Assembly: GCF_006346335.1 (NCBI RefSeq)
Contig: NZ_VDMC01000003.1
Location: 124,001 to 188,000 of the forward strand
Reading direction: 5' to 3'
DNA: 64,000 nucleotides
DNA from: Aequorivita sinensis
Lineage (GTDB): Bacteria > Bacteroidota > Bacteroidia > Flavobacteriales > Flavobacteriaceae
Shown in pieces: positions 62,811 to 64,000 of this stretch. Made by a program: the position numbers and the translations under genes. How positions within the stretch are numbered: position 1 is the stretch's first letter; each line of letters opens with the position of its first letter. A model generated the notes under the pieces. The model was not told the origin of the DNA. It saw only the letters and a program-made list of their open reading frames with translations, and made no database searches.

Positions 62811-63515
62811 CTATTTTGAAGTAAACCGTTTCATAAAATCATTTTTATAAGCCCTCCCAATTGGAATAACTATATCATCCTCTAAAAATACTTGGTTCCC
62901 TGAAATTTTTAAAATTTTACAGATATTAAAGATATACGATTTGTGAATTCGCATAAATTTGTTTGAAGATAGGGTGTCTTCCCAGTATCGCAAAGATTCT
63001 GAAGACAGTAGTTTTTTGTTTTTTAAGTGAATTTCGGTATAATCAGAATCAGTTTTTAAATAAAAAATATCATCAGTTATAACTCGAATGTGTTCGTACC
63101 CATCTTTTATATACACTTCTTCAAGAGTGGTTTTTTGTTCCTCTCTTTTTTTATCAATAGGTGAATCGTCTTTCCTGCTAATTTTAGAAACAGCCTTTAC
63201 AAAACGCTGAAAAGAAAACGGTTTTAGAAGATAATCAACCACATTTAGTTCATACCCCTCTAAAGCATATTCTTGAAAAGCAGTGGTTAATATAACCTGC
63301 GGTGGATTGGTAAGTGTTTTTAAAAACTCTATTCCAGATAATTTCGGGAGGTGAATGTCCAAAAAAACAACATCAACTTTTTCCGAATTTATAACCTGCA
63401 TTGCGCTAAGGGCGTCAGTATATGTACCTATTAAATTGAGGGTTCCTACATCTTCAATATATCTTTTTAAAATGCGCTGTGCTGGCATTTGATCTTCTAT
63501 GATGATGCAATTCAT
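62811..63515 (-). CDS. LytTR-family response regulator
   Basis: 234 residues: receiver domain with acidic pocket IIEDQ (7-9), phosphoacceptor Asp in VVFLDIHLPK (about 53), Thr and LLKPFSF lysine (about 103); then a LytTR DNA-binding domain (YLKTDSDYTEIHLKNKKLLSSESLRYWEDTLSSNKFMRIHKSYIFN). ATG overlaps the kinase stop (TAATG), so it is translationally coupled to the histidine kinase. Controls unknown target genes. Confidence 0.95.
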   Translation of the reverse strand: MNCIIIEDQMPAQRILKRYIEDVGTLNLIGTYTDALSAMQVINSEKVDVVFLDIHLPKLSGIEFLKTLTNPPQVILTTAFQEYALEGYELNVVDYLLKPFSFQRFVKAVSKISRKDDSPIDKKREEQKTTLEEVYIKDGYEHIRVITDDIFYLKTDSDYTEIHLKNKKLLSSESLRYWEDTLSSNKFMRIHKSYIFNICKILKISGNQVFLEDDIVIPIGRAYKNDFMKRFTSK

Positions 63516-64000
63516 TATTCTTGAGTTTTACTTAAATCAATAGACAACTTAACAATAAAATGGTCATTTTCAATGTCTATTTTTAGAGTGTGACACTTTG
63601 GATAAATCAGTTTCAATCTTTTTTTTACGTTTTCCAAGCCTATTCCGCTATCTAGACTTTGGGTATTACTCTGTTTCAAATATGTATTACTACAACTGAA
63701 ATTTAAAACCCCTACTTCATTTACATTAACTTCAATCACTATTGAAATATTCTCTGTTTGACTAGAAACGCTGTGTTTGAATGCATTTTCAATAAATACG
63801 GATAGTATTAAAGGTGCTATCCGATAATTATTTGGAATATTACCTATTTTAAAATTTACTTCCCCTCGTTCTTCAACTTGAAGCTCACTTAATTTAATAT
63901 AGTTTTCTATATGCTCAATTTCCTTCTTCAAGGGTACAAAAGGGGCTTTACACTCATAGAGCATATATCGCAGTACTGAAGAAAGTTCTAAAATTATCTC
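63515..64000 (-). CDS. Sensor histidine kinase, LytS-like (partial, 5' end outside window)
   Basis: Visible C-terminal 161 residues, running off the window end in frame (EIILELSSVLRYMLYE at the truncated edge). His-kinase-type core: LRYMLYE and KEIEHIENYIKLSELQVEERGEVNF, ATP-binding N box FIENAFKHSVSS, and G1 box SGIGLENVKKRL. This is the histidine kinase family that pairs with LytTR regulators. The sensor part is unseen. Coupled to the next gene by TAATG overlap. Confidence 0.92.
   Translation of the reverse strand, partial: EIILELSSVLRYMLYECKAPFVPLKKEIEHIENYIKLSELQVEERGEVNFKIGNIPNNYRIAPLILSVFIENAFKHSVSSQTENISIVIEVNVNEVGVLNFSCSNTYLKQSNTQSLDSGIGLENVKKRLKLIYPKCHTLKIDIENDHFIVKLSIDLSKTQE

Overview
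The window is AT-rich chromosomal DNA from a marine-type member of the Flavobacteriaceae (Bacteroidota). The evidence is: promoters of the Bacteroidota form (TTG, about 19 bases, TAnnTTTG) without Shine-Dalgarno sequences, many short-signal lipoproteins, TonB-dependent receptors, a type IX secretion (T9SS) C-terminal sorting domain, a LytTR two-component pair, a bacilliredoxin (bacillithiol is made by some Bacteroidota), and the gene order parA-parB-DUF5683-dapB-lepB. I do not assign a genus.

Layout. 0-16 kb: housekeeping and scattered metabolism. This holds the 5' part of clpB (cut by the window start), a YtxJ-type bacilliredoxin, fumarylacetoacetase, glyA, a guanine deaminase-like enzyme, several lipoproteins including a glutamine cyclotransferase, the small SRP RNA with a textbook promoter, an SDR, a transaldolase-family aldolase, a thioredoxin-fold lipoprotein lacking its CXXC, and a divergently transcribed ABC-F ATPase with one intact and one degenerate ATP site. 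16-34 kb: paired DUF2007 genes, a fasciclin protein, pheT, SDRs, the parAB-dapB-lepB cluster, a secreted sugar-dehydrogenase-like propeller, and a three-gene biotin-dependent acyl-CoA carboxylase operon carrying a dispersed CTCTGCG-type repeat between two genes. 34-50 kb: exonuclease III, a patatin, a YceI/Usp/phosphoesterase group, two TonB receptors, a sorbosone dehydrogenase-like protein, a T9SS Asp-box protein with a frameshift in its signal peptide, a MocR-type regulator divergent from one TonB receptor, a CDP-alcohol phosphatidyltransferase and an MgtC-family protein.

50-57 kb: an accessory segment. A MATE transporter is followed by six unrelated small genes, all on the minus strand (lipoprotein, MepB, DUF4287/DUF5655, a frameshifted membrane-anchored protein, a DUF6624 lipoprotein, a sugar acetyltransferase). 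Palindromic repeats lie between several of these genes. A 55-bp repeat sits at almost exactly the same distance upstream of two of them and probably carries their promoter. This looks like a cassette-type array without a recombinase in view, and it is the least explained part of the window. 57-61 kb: a back-to-back dinB-dnaE2-like mutasome operon with a palindrome upstream. 61-64 kb: a tiny charged protein, a GC-rich folded element, a GNAT protein, a TRIC-family channel, and a LytTR response regulator coupled to a histidine kinase that runs off the window end.

All statements come from reading the sequence and from family knowledge. No database search was run.
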